64,000 nt of DNA from Microvirga sp. 17 mud 1-3 (GTDB taxonomy: Bacteria; Pseudomonadota; Alphaproteobacteria; Rhizobiales; Beijerinckiaceae), in assembly GCF_003151255.1 (NCBI RefSeq), contig NZ_CP029481.1:2976001-3040000 (forward strand), given 5' to 3'. The notes beneath the pieces are model-generated. The model did no database searches. It had not been told where the DNA came from and saw only the letters and a program-made list of their open reading frames with translations. This document shows, in pieces, positions 16,032-25,847 of the stretch (position 1 is the first letter of the stretch; every line of letters starts with the position of its first letter). A program made the translations under genes and the position numbers.

Positions 16032-17210
16032 TCAAGATGCATGCCCCTTCGCCGGTGTGCGAAGATTTGTCAGCCCATACCCCACCGCCTCGCGCTTCTC
16101 GTCCTCGCTGAGGAAGGTCGCGGCCGAGACGCGGCGCCAGAGGCTTTCGCGTTCCCCGGACAGGGCCTCGATGGCATCGAGATCGGGTTCGAGGTGGAGC
16201 AGCTCGCCATAGGCGGGAGCGAGCCAGTGGGCGAGCGCCTGCGCGGTGCGCTTGACCAACGGGATCACGGTCTGGCGGTAGAAGGCGCGGTTCGCCTCCG
16301 CGTAATTGGCGTGGGTGTTGTCGCCCGGCAGGCCGAGCAGCAGGGGTGGTACGCCGAACGCGAGTGCGATCTCGCGGGCGGCCGCCGCCTTCGCCTCGAC
16401 GAAGTCCATGTCCTTCGGCGTCAGCGAGAGCGGCGTCCATTGCAGGCCGCCTTCGAGGAGCAGCGGCCGGCCCGCATTGGCGGCGCCCTGGTAGTTCGCT
16501 TCCAGCTCCTCCTTGAGGCGCGCGAACTGCACATCAGTGAGCAGGTCGCCCCCCGCCACGAGGGCGCCGGAGGGGCGCGCAGCATTGTCGAGCAAGGCCT
16601 TGTTCCAGGCTCCCGCCGCATTGTGGATGTCGAGCGCCGTCGCGGCCGCCTCCATGGGCGACAGGCCGTAATGGTCGTCCGACGGATGGAACAGGGTGAG
16701 GTGAAGGATCGGCCGCACGGGCTCCGCCCCTTGCGCGAAGCGGATCGTCTGCCCACCCACCGTGTAGTCGTAGGCGGCCGCCCAGCCGTCCTGGCCCGGC
16801 ACCACGCGCATCCGGTCCGGCCGCAGGGCGTGAAGCTCCCGCGGCGCGCCGTCGACGCTCACCGCCTCCACATAGGCATTGCCCGACACGAGCAGATGGC
16901 CGAACACGGTTTCGAGGAAACCCTGCCCGCCGTCCCGCCCGTTAGGATGAGCGAGAAGATCGAGGAGCGGATGCTCCGTCAACTCCGCGCCACGGCGCTT
17001 GAGGACGAGCGGCAGGGAAGCGGCGGCCTCGGCCACGAGCCGCACGGCCCGGTGCACGACGGCATTCTTCTGGAACCCCTCCCGGGCCAGGGCCGCATAG
17101 TCGCGCGGCGTCCACACGGCCTGCCCGGCCACGTAGAACGCGACAGAGGACGGCGCGCGTGAGGCCTTGGCGTCGGGCGGCCGGAACCAGCGGGTCAGCA
17201 TCGTCAACAT
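16032..17210 (-). CDS. GTA portal protein (RcGTA g3-like)
   Basis: 392-residue HK97-type portal. Motifs visible: AREGFQKNAVVHRAVRLVAEAAASLPL, the TEHPLLDLLAHPN stretch, VFGHLLVSGNAYVEAV, HLTLFHPSDDHYGLSPMEAAATALD, SLTPKDMDFVEAKAAAAREIALAFGVPPLLLG and GDNTHANYAEANRAFYRQTVIPL. These span the clip, stem and wing signatures of GTA portals. The gene is intact. The DoxX gene separates it from terL, whereas the two adjoin in ordinary clusters. Confidence 0.96.
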   Translation of the reverse strand: MLTMLTRWFRPPDAKASRAPSSVAFYVAGQAVWTPRDYAALAREGFQKNAVVHRAVRLVAEAAASLPLVLKRRGAELTEHPLLDLLAHPNGRDGGQGFLETVFGHLLVSGNAYVEAVSVDGAPRELHALRPDRMRVVPGQDGWAAAYDYTVGGQTIRFAQGAEPVRPILHLTLFHPSDDHYGLSPMEAAATALDIHNAAGAWNKALLDNAARPSGALVAGGDLLTDVQFARLKEELEANYQGAANAGRPLLLEGGLQWTPLSLTPKDMDFVEAKAAAAREIALAFGVPPLLLGLPGDNTHANYAEANRAFYRQTVIPLVKRTAQALAHWLAPAYGELLHLEPDLDAIEALSGERESLWRRVSAATFLSEDEKREAVGYGLTNLRTPAKGHAS

Positions 17211-17350
17211 GAAAAGCTCCGTCCGGCCCGGCGGCCGGCAAAGAAGAGTTTGCGCAACACCGTGCGGCGCTGCACATTCGGCGAAGTGCCTGGGTTAAAA
17301 CATCCGGCCCAGTGCACCGGGAAAGTCATTCGAAAGAAAGTCCGAGCGCC

Positions 17351-17740
17351 ATGCGCGACATGCTTCTGTTGATCGGCCGCATTCTTCTTGCGGCGATATT
17401 CGTCATCTCCGGCATCACCAAGTTCTATGCCCTTGGCGCGACGGCCGGTTACATCGCCTCGAAGGGCCTGCCGGTGGCCTGGCTCCTGGCACCCGTGACG
17501 GCAATCGTCGAGGTCGCGCTCGGCCTGGCCGTGATCGCCGGCTTCAAGACCCGCTGGGCCGCCGCCGCTTTGGCGTTCTTCAGCCTGCTGACGATCCCGT
17601 TCTTCCACGATTTCTGGAACATGGCCGATGCGGAGCGCAACCTGAACCAGATTCAGGCGATGAAGAACATCGCCATGGCGGGCGCCTTCCTGATCCTCAT
17701 GGCCGCCGGACCGGGACGGCTTGCGATGGAGCGCGACTGA
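17351..17740 (+). CDS. DoxX family membrane protein
   Basis: 129 residues with four predicted membrane segments. It carries the DoxX signature LLIGRILLAAIFVISGITKFYALG, then GLPVAWLLAPVTAIVEVALGLAVIAGFKTRWAAAALAFFSLLTIPFFHDFW. DoxX-like proteins are inner-membrane proteins linked to redox homeostasis; the substrate here is unknown. ATG 17351 fits the family start. It is oriented against the GTA genes: its start is 140 bases from the portal start and its stop 4 bases from the terL stop. Confidence 0.92.
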   Translation: MRDMLLLIGRILLAAIFVISGITKFYALGATAGYIASKGLPVAWLLAPVTAIVEVALGLAVIAGFKTRWAAAALAFFSLLTIPFFHDFWNMADAERNLNQIQAMKNIAMAGAFLILMAAGPGRLAMERD

Positions 17741-17744
17741 CGCG

Positions 17745-19091
17745 TCACAGGACGCGCACCCGCGGCTGGGCCTTCTCACGCAGCATCAGCTCCGTGAGCG
17801 CCCAGACGAGCGCGTCCAGGCGGTCCGGAGATCGGCCGCCGCTCAGGCCGCCCGGGCCGAAATCGCAGAGCTCGTCCTCGAGCTCGGGAAATACGCCCGC
17901 ATGGCGGACCCGGTCCTGCGCGTAGAGCACCGAGACGGGCTCGGCGCGCAGATACTTTCCGCGCGTCGCGCGCACGCCGACCACCGGCACGCCCGGGTCG
18001 ATCTCGCGGATCACCTGGAGCGCCATCTCGCCGCCCTGGTTGGTCTCGACCACGAGGGCGTCAGCCTCGAGCCGCCGATAGAGCGCCACGGCCTTCTCGC
18101 CCCATTGCGGCGGCTTCAGCCCGGCGGCGGTCTCGTCCGCCAGCACATAGGCCGTGCCGCCCTCGTCGATCCCTGCCGCCACGATGCCGCAGGCATCCGC
18201 ACGGCGGGAGGACGTGGCCGGCGGATCGACCGCCACGACGATGCGGCCCAAGGGCGGCACCATCGTGCAGCGGTTCAATTCCAGCCCGGCGCGGGTCCAC
18301 AGGGCGTCCGGACGGTCCTCGACGATCTCGCCGTCGAGTTCCTGGCGTCCGAGCCGGGTTCCTGCATAGCGGCCGACGACCGCCTGCAGGAAGGCCGGCG
18401 CAAGGTTGTCGGCATTGTCGGCGGTCCGGGCTCGCGACACCGCCACAAGCGGGTCCGACAGGAAGCGCCGGAGCAGCGGGATCGGACGCGGCGTCGTCGT
18501 CACCATCTGGCGCGGATGCGCGCCGAGGCGCAGGCCGAATTGCAGCATGTCCCAAGCCTCGTCCGCATGACGCCACTTGGCGAGCTCGTCCACCCAGGCG
18601 GCCTCGAATTGCGGGCCGCGCAAGGAATCCGGATCCTCCGCCGAGAAGACATGCGCCACCGCGCCGTTCGGCCATTCGAGCTTGCGGAGGGAAGGCGACC
18701 AGGTGGGCCGCTCCGCGCGTCCATGAATGGCAAGAAGACCGGCAGGCCCCTCCACCATCACGTTGCGCGCATCCGCGAAGGTCTCGCCGACCAGCGCGAT
18801 GCGGCGTAAAGGGGGCTCGGCGAAATCAGGCTCGCCCAGCGCGATGCCGCGCACCCATTCGGCGCCCGTGCGGGTCTTGCCCGCACCGCGCCCGCCGAGC
18901 AGGAGCCAGATCGTCCACGGGTCGCGCAGACGGCATAGGCCCGGCAGGCGCTGCGCATCGCGACAGCGGAGCGGCCAGTGGCGCAGGACGCGCTCGAAAT
19001 CCTCCTCACACCAGGAGGCCGTCGCGTCCGCGAGCCTCCTCCTCCGCCACAATGCGCTCAAGGTGGCGAGCAAGCTCGTCGCGGAGGTCAT
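17745..19091 (-). CDS. terL: GTA large terminase (RcGTA g2-like)
   Basis: 448-residue packaging ATPase-nuclease. Walker A GGRGAGKTRTGAEW is near residues 66-79, the Walker B region FEAAWVDELAKW follows, and TTTPRPIPLLRRFL is the coupling motif. Nuclease acidic residues are visible in VVAVDPPATS and near the C-terminus (RSPDRLDALVWAL). The start is uncertain: ATG 19091 overlaps the small terminase by about 85 bases and lacks a good ribosome binding site, and ATG 19133 is an alternative. Family certain. Confidence 0.95.
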   Translation of the reverse strand: MTSATSLLATLSALWRRRRLADATASWCEEDFERVLRHWPLRCRDAQRLPGLCRLRDPWTIWLLLGGRGAGKTRTGAEWVRGIALGEPDFAEPPLRRIALVGETFADARNVMVEGPAGLLAIHGRAERPTWSPSLRKLEWPNGAVAHVFSAEDPDSLRGPQFEAAWVDELAKWRHADEAWDMLQFGLRLGAHPRQMVTTTPRPIPLLRRFLSDPLVAVSRARTADNADNLAPAFLQAVVGRYAGTRLGRQELDGEIVEDRPDALWTRAGLELNRCTMVPPLGRIVVAVDPPATSSRRADACGIVAAGIDEGGTAYVLADETAAGLKPPQWGEKAVALYRRLEADALVVETNQGGEMALQVIREIDPGVPVVGVRATRGKYLRAEPVSVLYAQDRVRHAGVFPELEDELCDFGPGGLSGGRSPDRLDALVWALTELMLREKAQPRVRVL

Positions 19092-19539
19092 GGAGGGAGC
19101 GGGCGGGAGCCACATCTTTTCGCTCGCTGACATCGTGGCTGCTGCCTTCCTGCTCCAGGAGCGCCTGCGCGGCCGTCAACGTCCTGGCATAGGACGCGAG
19201 GGTGCGGGCGGTCCTGTCGTGGTCGAGGGTTTCGTCAGGGCGGCGCTGCTGTGCCACCAGGGCGTCGATGCGCGCCCGCGTCACTGCCACGAGCGACTGG
19301 GCCGCCTCGCGAAGGCCGCCCGGGCTGTTGCTGTCGGAATCCGGAGCGCCGGCCTCCGCCGCACTGGCGAGGGCCTCCGCGCGGGGCGGCCAGGCCCATA
19401 GACGGCGCAACCGCCGGAACGTCGTGACGCTTGTGCCCAGAAAGGACGCGATGGACTTCACCGGAACCGAGGGATGATGGACATAATAATCGTAAGCCCG
19501 CCGCTTCATGGCGGCGGTGATGGAAACGGATGCTCTCAT
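19006..19539 (-). CDS. terS: Small terminase-like DNA-binding protein (RcGTA g1 position)
   Basis: 177 residues from ATG 19539. The N-terminal helix-turn-helix (MKRRAYDYYVHHPSVPVKSIASFLGTSVTTFRRLRRLWAWP) is followed by a helical, probably coiled-coil, region (ARTLASYARTLTAAQALLEQEG; RSLHDLRDELARHLERIVAEEEARG). DNA-binding head plus oligomerising helix directly before terL fits a small terminase, as in RcGTA g1. Sequence support beyond position and HTH is limited. Alternative starts at 19575 and 19509. Confidence 0.75.
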   Translation of the reverse strand: MRASVSITAAMKRRAYDYYVHHPSVPVKSIASFLGTSVTTFRRLRRLWAWPPRAEALASAAEAGAPDSDSNSPGGLREAAQSLVAVTRARIDALVAQQRRPDETLDHDRTARTLASYARTLTAAQALLEQEGSSHDVSERKDVAPARSLHDLRDELARHLERIVAEEEARGRDGLLV

Positions 19540-19616
19540 GAAGATCGTCTGCGGGAGCGGCCCTTGGCCCCGCATGTACAGGGCCTGTCGGGCATCGCTC
19601 TCTTAAAAATTCCAAC

Positions 19617-19646
19617 AAAAACCGCCCCGGCACGAAACCGGAGCGG
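19617..19646 (-). terminator. Terminator upstream of the GTA cluster
   Basis: A 9-bp stem with one mismatch (CCGCTCCGG / CCGGGGCGG) and a 7-base loop, followed on the minus strand by five T. It would stop transcripts from the membrane-protein gene at 19753-20247 before they enter the terS gene, insulating the GTA operon so that it must use its own promoter in 19540-19616. I could not identify that promoter. Confidence 0.65.
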
Positions 19647-19752
19647 CGATGAACCGACGTGAGCGACGGGGGGCTCTTGTCACTCACACTTTGTCAGTGT
19701 TCTCGTTTTGTACCCTAAGAGCGCACCGCTGTCAAGCCTGCTCTTCCGGGTC

Positions 19753-20247
19753 TCACCGAAAGACCCGGGAATCCTTGCGCGGCCCGCCTCTGTCGAGAAC
19801 CGACAGGATCAGCACCGTGAAGCCCGCGAGCTTGAGGAAAGTCATGATGATGTGCCCAGTCTCCCAGCGATTCCGGACCGCGAAGAAGTTTTCGGGAATC
19901 GGCCCCGGCTGCCAGGTGGCGAGCACCGCATTGGCGGGCGCGACCACGCTCAACCACACGCCGAGACTGACCAGATAGAGAACCGCTCCGGCAACGGCGA
20001 GGCGAAACCCTGCCTCCTTCCGCAGCCCGTAGGCGAGCACTCCCGCGAGCAGGATCGCCCCGATGTCGAGAGGCCCGCCCAAAATGCCGAAGAGGCGGTA
20101 TTGTCCGTTGAAGACCGTGGCCTCCCGCCAGAGCTCCGGAGACCAGACCATCAAACGCGGCGCGGCTTCGAGCAGATGCGCGAACGATCCGCCGAGGCTG
20201 AGGGCGCCAATGACCAGCGTAAGGCAGCGCAGAATAAGCCATCCCAT
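19753..20247 (-). CDS. Four-helix membrane protein (DUF1772-like)
   Basis: 164 residues with four hydrophobic segments. It starts MGWLILRCLTLVIGALSLGGSFAHLLEA and ends with RNRWETGHIIMTFLKLAGFTVLILSVLD. The R-x-R-W-E-x-G-H motif before the last helix resembles the DUF1772/anthrone-oxygenase-like membrane family. Function unknown. Single gene, with a terminator downstream. Confidence 0.7.
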   Translation of the reverse strand: MGWLILRCLTLVIGALSLGGSFAHLLEAAPRLMVWSPELWREATVFNGQYRLFGILGGPLDIGAILLAGVLAYGLRKEAGFRLAVAGAVLYLVSLGVWLSVVAPANAVLATWQPGPIPENFFAVRNRWETGHIIMTFLKLAGFTVLILSVLDRGGPRKDSRVFR

Positions 20248-20598
20248 CCCGAAACTCCGAAATCGGCTTTCAATCGGGCCGGAGAATCACCCTGCCCGGC
20301 CACCGGGCCTCCCGTGCGCTCATCCCGGAACCCGCGGACCCTGTCCATCATTGCATGGTGAGAAAGTGTTCGCTGTTTGTGCCGACCCGCACGGCACCGC
20401 GGATAACATTTCGCGATTTCCCGACCGGAACGGGAACACAACGCAAATAAAAAATGAACGAATACGTCACATGAGACGTAATTTCGGGACGATACGCATA
20501 TTTATAACTTATCGAATACGATCCGTCAAATATGATTACATACCAGGCTGCTTTCGGCCGTTCCGCAGTTGCTTTCATCTGCCTCGCCGGAAAGGCAT
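20248..20598. other. 351-base gap, A/T-rich centre
   Basis: No gene supported. The part around 20440-20550 is much richer in A/T than the surroundings and contains the short inverted pair ACGTC-N6-GACGT (near 20474-20489). It may carry the promoter of the membrane-protein gene at 20247. No terminator with a T-run was found for the hydrolase ending at 20599. Confidence 0.4.
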
Positions 20599-21645
20599 TC
20601 AGGGCTGTTCGAGTGCATCCTCGAAAAAGAACTCGGCCGCAATCATCTCGTGGTCGGAAATCGGCTGCCCTTCGGGATCGAGAGCTGGCAGCACTTCGGG
20701 GGCGGCCGCCTTCATGCCGCGCACGACGAACCAGTCGAGCTTGCCGAAGGGCGGCTGCGGCCGGCCGTGCCGCCCCGTGCGCTGCGTCGGCAAAGGCAGG
20801 TTGGCGCCGGCCCAGGCGAAGCCCGCATCCGCGAGGTCTCGGAAGAGGGGTTCGTGACGGCCCGGATCGTCGAGGAGATGCTCGGCTTCCGCCGGATCGT
20901 AGGACAGGGCCTTGGTATTGAGATCACCGCCGAGGATCCAGGCATCGTCGGGGCCGAGTTGCTCCACGGCCCGGAGCAGGGCCTGGACCTGCGCACGCCG
21001 ATCTTCCGGATCGGTCTTGCTCTCCAGGTGGAGACTTGCAAGCCAAAGGGGCCGTGGCGCATCCGCCACCCGCGCGACGACGGCCATCCGCCCTCCGATG
21101 CGCTGCTCCGATCCCTCGTATCCCGGAAACCAGAATCCGCTCTCCTCCAGCGGGACGATATGCGGATCCGCCAGGGCCAGCCTCGTCACGAGGGCGTTGC
21201 CGTGAAAGCCCTGCCGGTTGTGCTCGCCTGCATAGTCGCGCATCTCCTCGGCATTGCCGAGATCAAGCTCCACGAACTCGACGCCGTAGAGATACCCGAT
21301 GCCCGACGGGTCGGACATTTCCCGCACGGGATGTCGGTTGCCGGATCGCGCCATGCCGAGATCGACCTCGCTGAGGAGGGCCGCGTGGGCGCCGGCGCGG
21401 TCGAGGAGCCCGAGCGTCGCTTCCGGAGCCTCCAGGCGTTGCGCATTGAACGCCGCGATGCGCAACCGCCCCGGCCAGGGCTGCGGCACGCGGGGTGCCC
21501 GCGCCTCGATGAGGTGGAGCGCCTCCACGTCTCGCAGGAATTCCGAGTGCCGCTCCGGAGTTGCGGGAGACTTGCGCGCAGCATCGAGAAGATCCGCAGG
21601 CGGCGCCGGAAGGTCCGGTACCGTCGTGTCGATGAGGGGGCGCAT
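20599..21645 (-). CDS. Endonuclease/exonuclease/phosphatase family hydrolase
   Basis: 348 residues, EEP (DNase I-like) metal-dependent phosphodiesterase fold. Motifs: RLRIAAFNAQRL (Asn strand), LLSEVDLGMARSGN (metal Glu), LASLHLESKTDPEDRRAQVQAL, WILGGDLNTKAL (catalytic Asp-x-Asn) and QPISDHEMIAAEF (terminal Asp-His). ATG 21645 has GGAG five bases upstream and is preferred to 21693. No signal peptide, so cytoplasmic. The substrate (nucleic acid, sugar phosphate or lipid) cannot be told. Confidence 0.85.
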   Translation of the reverse strand: MRPLIDTTVPDLPAPPADLLDAARKSPATPERHSEFLRDVEALHLIEARAPRVPQPWPGRLRIAAFNAQRLEAPEATLGLLDRAGAHAALLSEVDLGMARSGNRHPVREMSDPSGIGYLYGVEFVELDLGNAEEMRDYAGEHNRQGFHGNALVTRLALADPHIVPLEESGFWFPGYEGSEQRIGGRMAVVARVADAPRPLWLASLHLESKTDPEDRRAQVQALLRAVEQLGPDDAWILGGDLNTKALSYDPAEAEHLLDDPGRHEPLFRDLADAGFAWAGANLPLPTQRTGRHGRPQPPFGKLDWFVVRGMKAAAPEVLPALDPEGQPISDHEMIAAEFFFEDALEQP

Positions 21646-21813
21646 GGGGACTCCGGTAGCAGGCCGCGAAAGGGCGAAGGGGAATCGGAGCATGGGCGAA
21701 CCCGGACGGGAAGAAAAGCAGCGAAGAAGTGAAAAAATTTTTCGCCGTTAGGAACTTCTTTTGGTATGGGGTGTTTATCGGCGGGACCGAGGATATTGTT
21801 GGGGAGAAAGCCC

Positions 21814-21963
21814 ATGCTTACCTGGGCTGGCATCGTTGCGCTCTTAATCGGCGTTGTCACCTATTTCTCCGGCGAAGCCACCGTCATTCTGCGGGGCGCG
21901 GCGGAACTCGGTGCTGTCATCGCGCTCTTCATGCTGGTCTGCGCGGCCGAAGCCTTCAACTAA
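21814..21963 (+). CDS. Small two-helix membrane protein
   Basis: 49 residues, MLTWAGIVALLIGVVTYFSGEATVILRGAAELGAVIALFMLVCAAEAFN: two hydrophobic helices joined by a short polar loop. GGGGAGAAAG lies at good spacing before ATG 21814. Unknown function; probably an inner-membrane microprotein. Confidence 0.55.
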   Translation: MLTWAGIVALLIGVVTYFSGEATVILRGAAELGAVIALFMLVCAAEAFN

Positions 21964-22078
21964 GCAAAACACGCGCCGCCGAAGGCTCAAACCTTCCGCA
22001 CCATCGCAACCTATCCTGTGCCTTCCCCTGGTTTCCTTTCGCTATCCTTCAAATGTAACGATATAGTATGATACAACA

Positions 22079-23539
22079 ATGAGCGCCGATCCTTTCCGTT
22101 CCGCACCGCTCCAGGAATCCTCTCGTCCTGCCGAACGGATATCTGCCGCCGATATGCATGCCCCCTCATCCCTGGCGAGCCAACACGGCGAGATCGACCG
22201 GCGGCTCACCTTCGTGCTCGATGAGATCGGCAGCCCGTTCTATGCGCTCGATGCTTCCGGGCGTTTCGTCTCGGTCAACCGCGCTGCTGAAATCTACTAC
22301 GGGCTTCCGCGCCAGGCGCTTCTCGGACGCGTGATCTGGGATGCCCTTCCGGGCACCGCACAGATGCTGCGCACGGCTTTCGACTCCGTGTTGGCGACTG
22401 GCGAGCCGATCCTGATCGAGACAAACCCCGACAATGCGGCCGCCCCGCTTTCGCTCAAGGCCTTCCCGTTTCGCGACGGCGTCGGCGTCAGCTTCAGCGC
22501 ATGGGACGCACAAAGGCGGGCCGAGGAAGTGCTGCGCGAAAGCCAGGCGCAGCTCGCGGCGCTGGCCGACAACCTACCGCTCGGCGTCGTGTATCAGATG
22601 AACGATGCGGTCGGTTTTCAGGAGCGGCGGTTTCTTTATCTGTCGGCAAGCTGCGAGAGGCTCAACGGCATTCCGGCCGAGCGGGCCCTCCACGATCCCT
22701 CCCTGCTTTTCGAGCTCATCCTTCCGGAATATCGCGAGGCCATCGCGAAGAAGCAGTTCGAAGCCCATCGCGACCGCGTCCCCTTCGACATCGAGTTTCC
22801 GATCCGCCATGCCAGGACGGGCGAGGTCCGCTGGCAACGGATCGTCGACGCGCCGCGGCAATTGCCCAGCGGCGCGTATGTGTGGGACGGGATCCAGATC
22901 GACATCACCGAGCACAAACAGGCTGAGGAGCATCTCAGGCTTCTCGTCAACGAACTCAATCATCGGGTGAAGAACACCCTCGCGACGGTCCAATCCCTGG
23001 CCGCCCAGAGCTTCGCCCGCGTCAGCGCGGAACCGGACGATCCTGCCGCAAAGGCGCGGCAGGCCTTCGAGGCCCGCCTTTTCGCCCTTGCTCGGGCCCA
23101 TGACGTGCTCACCCGCGAGAACTGGGAGGGCGCACGGCTCGCCGATGTTGTGCGGGAGGTCTTCGCGCCCTACCAGCGCACCACCGGGGGCCGTGACGCG
23201 ATCACCGCGACAGGCCCGGACCGGCGGGTGCCGCCCGCGGTCGCGCTCAGCCTTTCCATGGCTCTCCATGAACTATGCACCAACGCGCTCAAATATGGGG
23301 CTCTGCGGGAGCCCGGCGGACAGGTGCACATTGCATGGTCGGTCTCGGCAGGCCCGCCGACGGAGCGGCTGACGATGCGATGGACGGAACGGGGCGGCCC
23401 GGCTGTCGTACCACCCGCCCAGAAGGGCTTCGGCTCCCGGCTTATCGAAGACGGCCTCCCCCGCGAACTCGACGGCAGCGTCCGTCTCGACTTCGACCCG
23501 GATGGGGTGGTCTGCACCATCGACGTCCCCCTTTCCTGA
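22079..23539 (+). CDS. PAS-domain HWE-family sensor histidine kinase
   Basis: 486 residues, no membrane segment, so a cytosolic sensor. PAS domain 1 is at about residues 40-150 (FYALDASGRFVSVNRAAEIYYG). PAS 2 is at about 155-285, ending in the PAC-like WRQ-type segment VRWQRIVDAPRQLPSGAYVWDGIQIDITEHKQAE. The phosphoacceptor is NELNHRVKNTLATVQSLAAQ (His about 294). The ATP-binding domain has ALHELCTNALKYGAL and the G-box MRWTERGGPAV with the W-x-E that defines the HWE family. Such kinases act in alphaproteobacterial general stress or light signalling. No response regulator is adjacent. Confidence 0.92.
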   Translation: MSADPFRSAPLQESSRPAERISAADMHAPSSLASQHGEIDRRLTFVLDEIGSPFYALDASGRFVSVNRAAEIYYGLPRQALLGRVIWDALPGTAQMLRTAFDSVLATGEPILIETNPDNAAAPLSLKAFPFRDGVGVSFSAWDAQRRAEEVLRESQAQLAALADNLPLGVVYQMNDAVGFQERRFLYLSASCERLNGIPAERALHDPSLLFELILPEYREAIAKKQFEAHRDRVPFDIEFPIRHARTGEVRWQRIVDAPRQLPSGAYVWDGIQIDITEHKQAEEHLRLLVNELNHRVKNTLATVQSLAAQSFARVSAEPDDPAAKARQAFEARLFALARAHDVLTRENWEGARLADVVREVFAPYQRTTGGRDAITATGPDRRVPPAVALSLSMALHELCTNALKYGALREPGGQVHIAWSVSAGPPTERLTMRWTERGGPAVVPPAQKGFGSRLIEDGLPRELDGSVRLDFDPDGVVCTIDVPLS

Positions 23540-23641
23540 CGTCGCCCAGCGACCCCTAGGGCCTACGTCTCAACCATTCGTCGAAACCCGGCCGAATCCG
23601 TCTTGCGGGCCGAGACACTTTTGTTGTCAATACCATCACAA

Positions 23642-24764
<1,123 letters not shown>

Positions 24765-24788
24765 ACAGCTCACGATTTCGTGAAGGAC

Positions 24789-24814
24789 AGGGCGGCCCCA
24801 GGGCCGCCCTTTTC
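24789..24814 (+). terminator. Rho-independent terminator after the TRAP gene
   Basis: A perfect 10-bp stem AGGGCGGCCC / GGGCCGCCCT with a CA loop, followed by TTT. It lies 25 bases after the stop codon of the TRAP binding protein gene. Confidence 0.85.
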
Positions 24815-24897
24815 CGTTCGGCCTGAGGACTTATGTTTTTGCCTGGCTTTCGTGCTCAACGACGGCCCCGGACCCGGCAAGAACACAGGCGGACATC

Positions 24898-25503
24898 ATG
24901 ACCTGGACGCTGCGCATCACCTTCCTGCTCTTTCTTGCGTGGCTGATCTTTCTGGTCTCGCCATTCGTGGCGCTCTACGACCTCGCCAAGGCCGTGGAAG
25001 CCCGGGATGTCCCGCGGATCGAACAGCGCATCAACCTGCGCGCGCTACGGACCTCCTTCTCCCGCCAGATCCTCGGTGAATATCTGAAGACGCCGAACGG
25101 ACAGGAGATCGGCGGGATTGATCCCGACGCCGCATCCCATGCAGGTGCGGCCGTGTTCGATCCCTATATCCAGACGCTGGTCACGCCGCAGACCCTGATG
25201 GACCTGTTGCATAAGGGCTGGTCTCAGCACGGGGCCAGCGGCGCGGCCCCCGATCTTTCGGCCATCGATTTGAGAACTTTCGACGCTTCCGCCCTCCGCA
25301 GGGCCTGGGACCTGTTCATCGCATCCGAATCCCAAGGCTTCCGGAGCATCATCATCCCCTTGCCGCCGGACCGGCCGAAGGACGAACAGTTCCGGCTTAC
25401 CTGGCGGCTCAGCGGCACGACCTGGCGTCTGACCGGGCTCGATCTGCCCAAGACCTTGCGGGAGGAGCTTATCCGGCGGATACCTCCGCCCTCAGGATCC
25501 TAG
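24898..25503 (+). CDS. DUF2939 family protein
   Basis: 201 residues: one N-terminal membrane anchor (LRITFLLFLAWLIFLVSPFVALYDLAKAVEARD), then the DUF2939 pattern DVPRIEQRINLRALRTSFSRQILGEYL and the C-terminal FRLTWRLSGTTWRLTGLDLP. Probably anchored in the inner membrane facing the periplasm. Family function unknown. ATG 24898 follows a weak ribosome site. Single gene. Confidence 0.85.
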   Translation: MTWTLRITFLLFLAWLIFLVSPFVALYDLAKAVEARDVPRIEQRINLRALRTSFSRQILGEYLKTPNGQEIGGIDPDAASHAGAAVFDPYIQTLVTPQTLMDLLHKGWSQHGASGAAPDLSAIDLRTFDASALRRAWDLFIASESQGFRSIIIPLPPDRPKDEQFRLTWRLSGTTWRLTGLDLPKTLREELIRRIPPPSGS

Positions 25504-25847
25504 AAGGCGAATGGTTCTTTCAAGCAGAAAGATGCGACCGCAAAGATATCCCGACAACCTGCCGGTATTGCGAACAGTACACAGCATTAACTTTGCAGAA
25601 GGAGCCACCCCACTGTAGCAAGTGGAAAGACAGTCCCGAGCAAGAAGCAGATCACGCCGGACGACATCGCAAAACCCTCCTGTTCTTGAAAACTCCTCCC
25701 TTCATCTTCTGTTCCGACACTATTTCACCGTCTGCGGCCGGTGAATTCTGGGAATGTATCCTGGGGTACCTCGGCTTTTCGCCGATTTCGCCCGCAAGGA
25801 ACTGAGCTGTCCGGTTCCGATTGTCAGGTAGGCCAGGACGGACAGCG
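25504..25847. other. 344-base gap without a supported gene
   Basis: Somewhat A/T-richer than flanking genes. The only open frame here (25593-25805) has no family resemblance and no good ribosome binding site. Presumably it contains the promoter of the transporter gene starting at 25848. Confidence 0.4.

Noticed and set aside
19664..19700. CACT..AGTG inverted pair upstream of terS as a GTA promoter or operator
   Set aside because: Arms of only four bases are expected by chance, and no recognisable promoter boxes accompany them.
25593..25805. 70-codon plus-strand frame in the gap before the AI-2E transporter
   Set aside because: No ribosome binding site, no hydrophobic or family features, and the gap composition looks non-coding.
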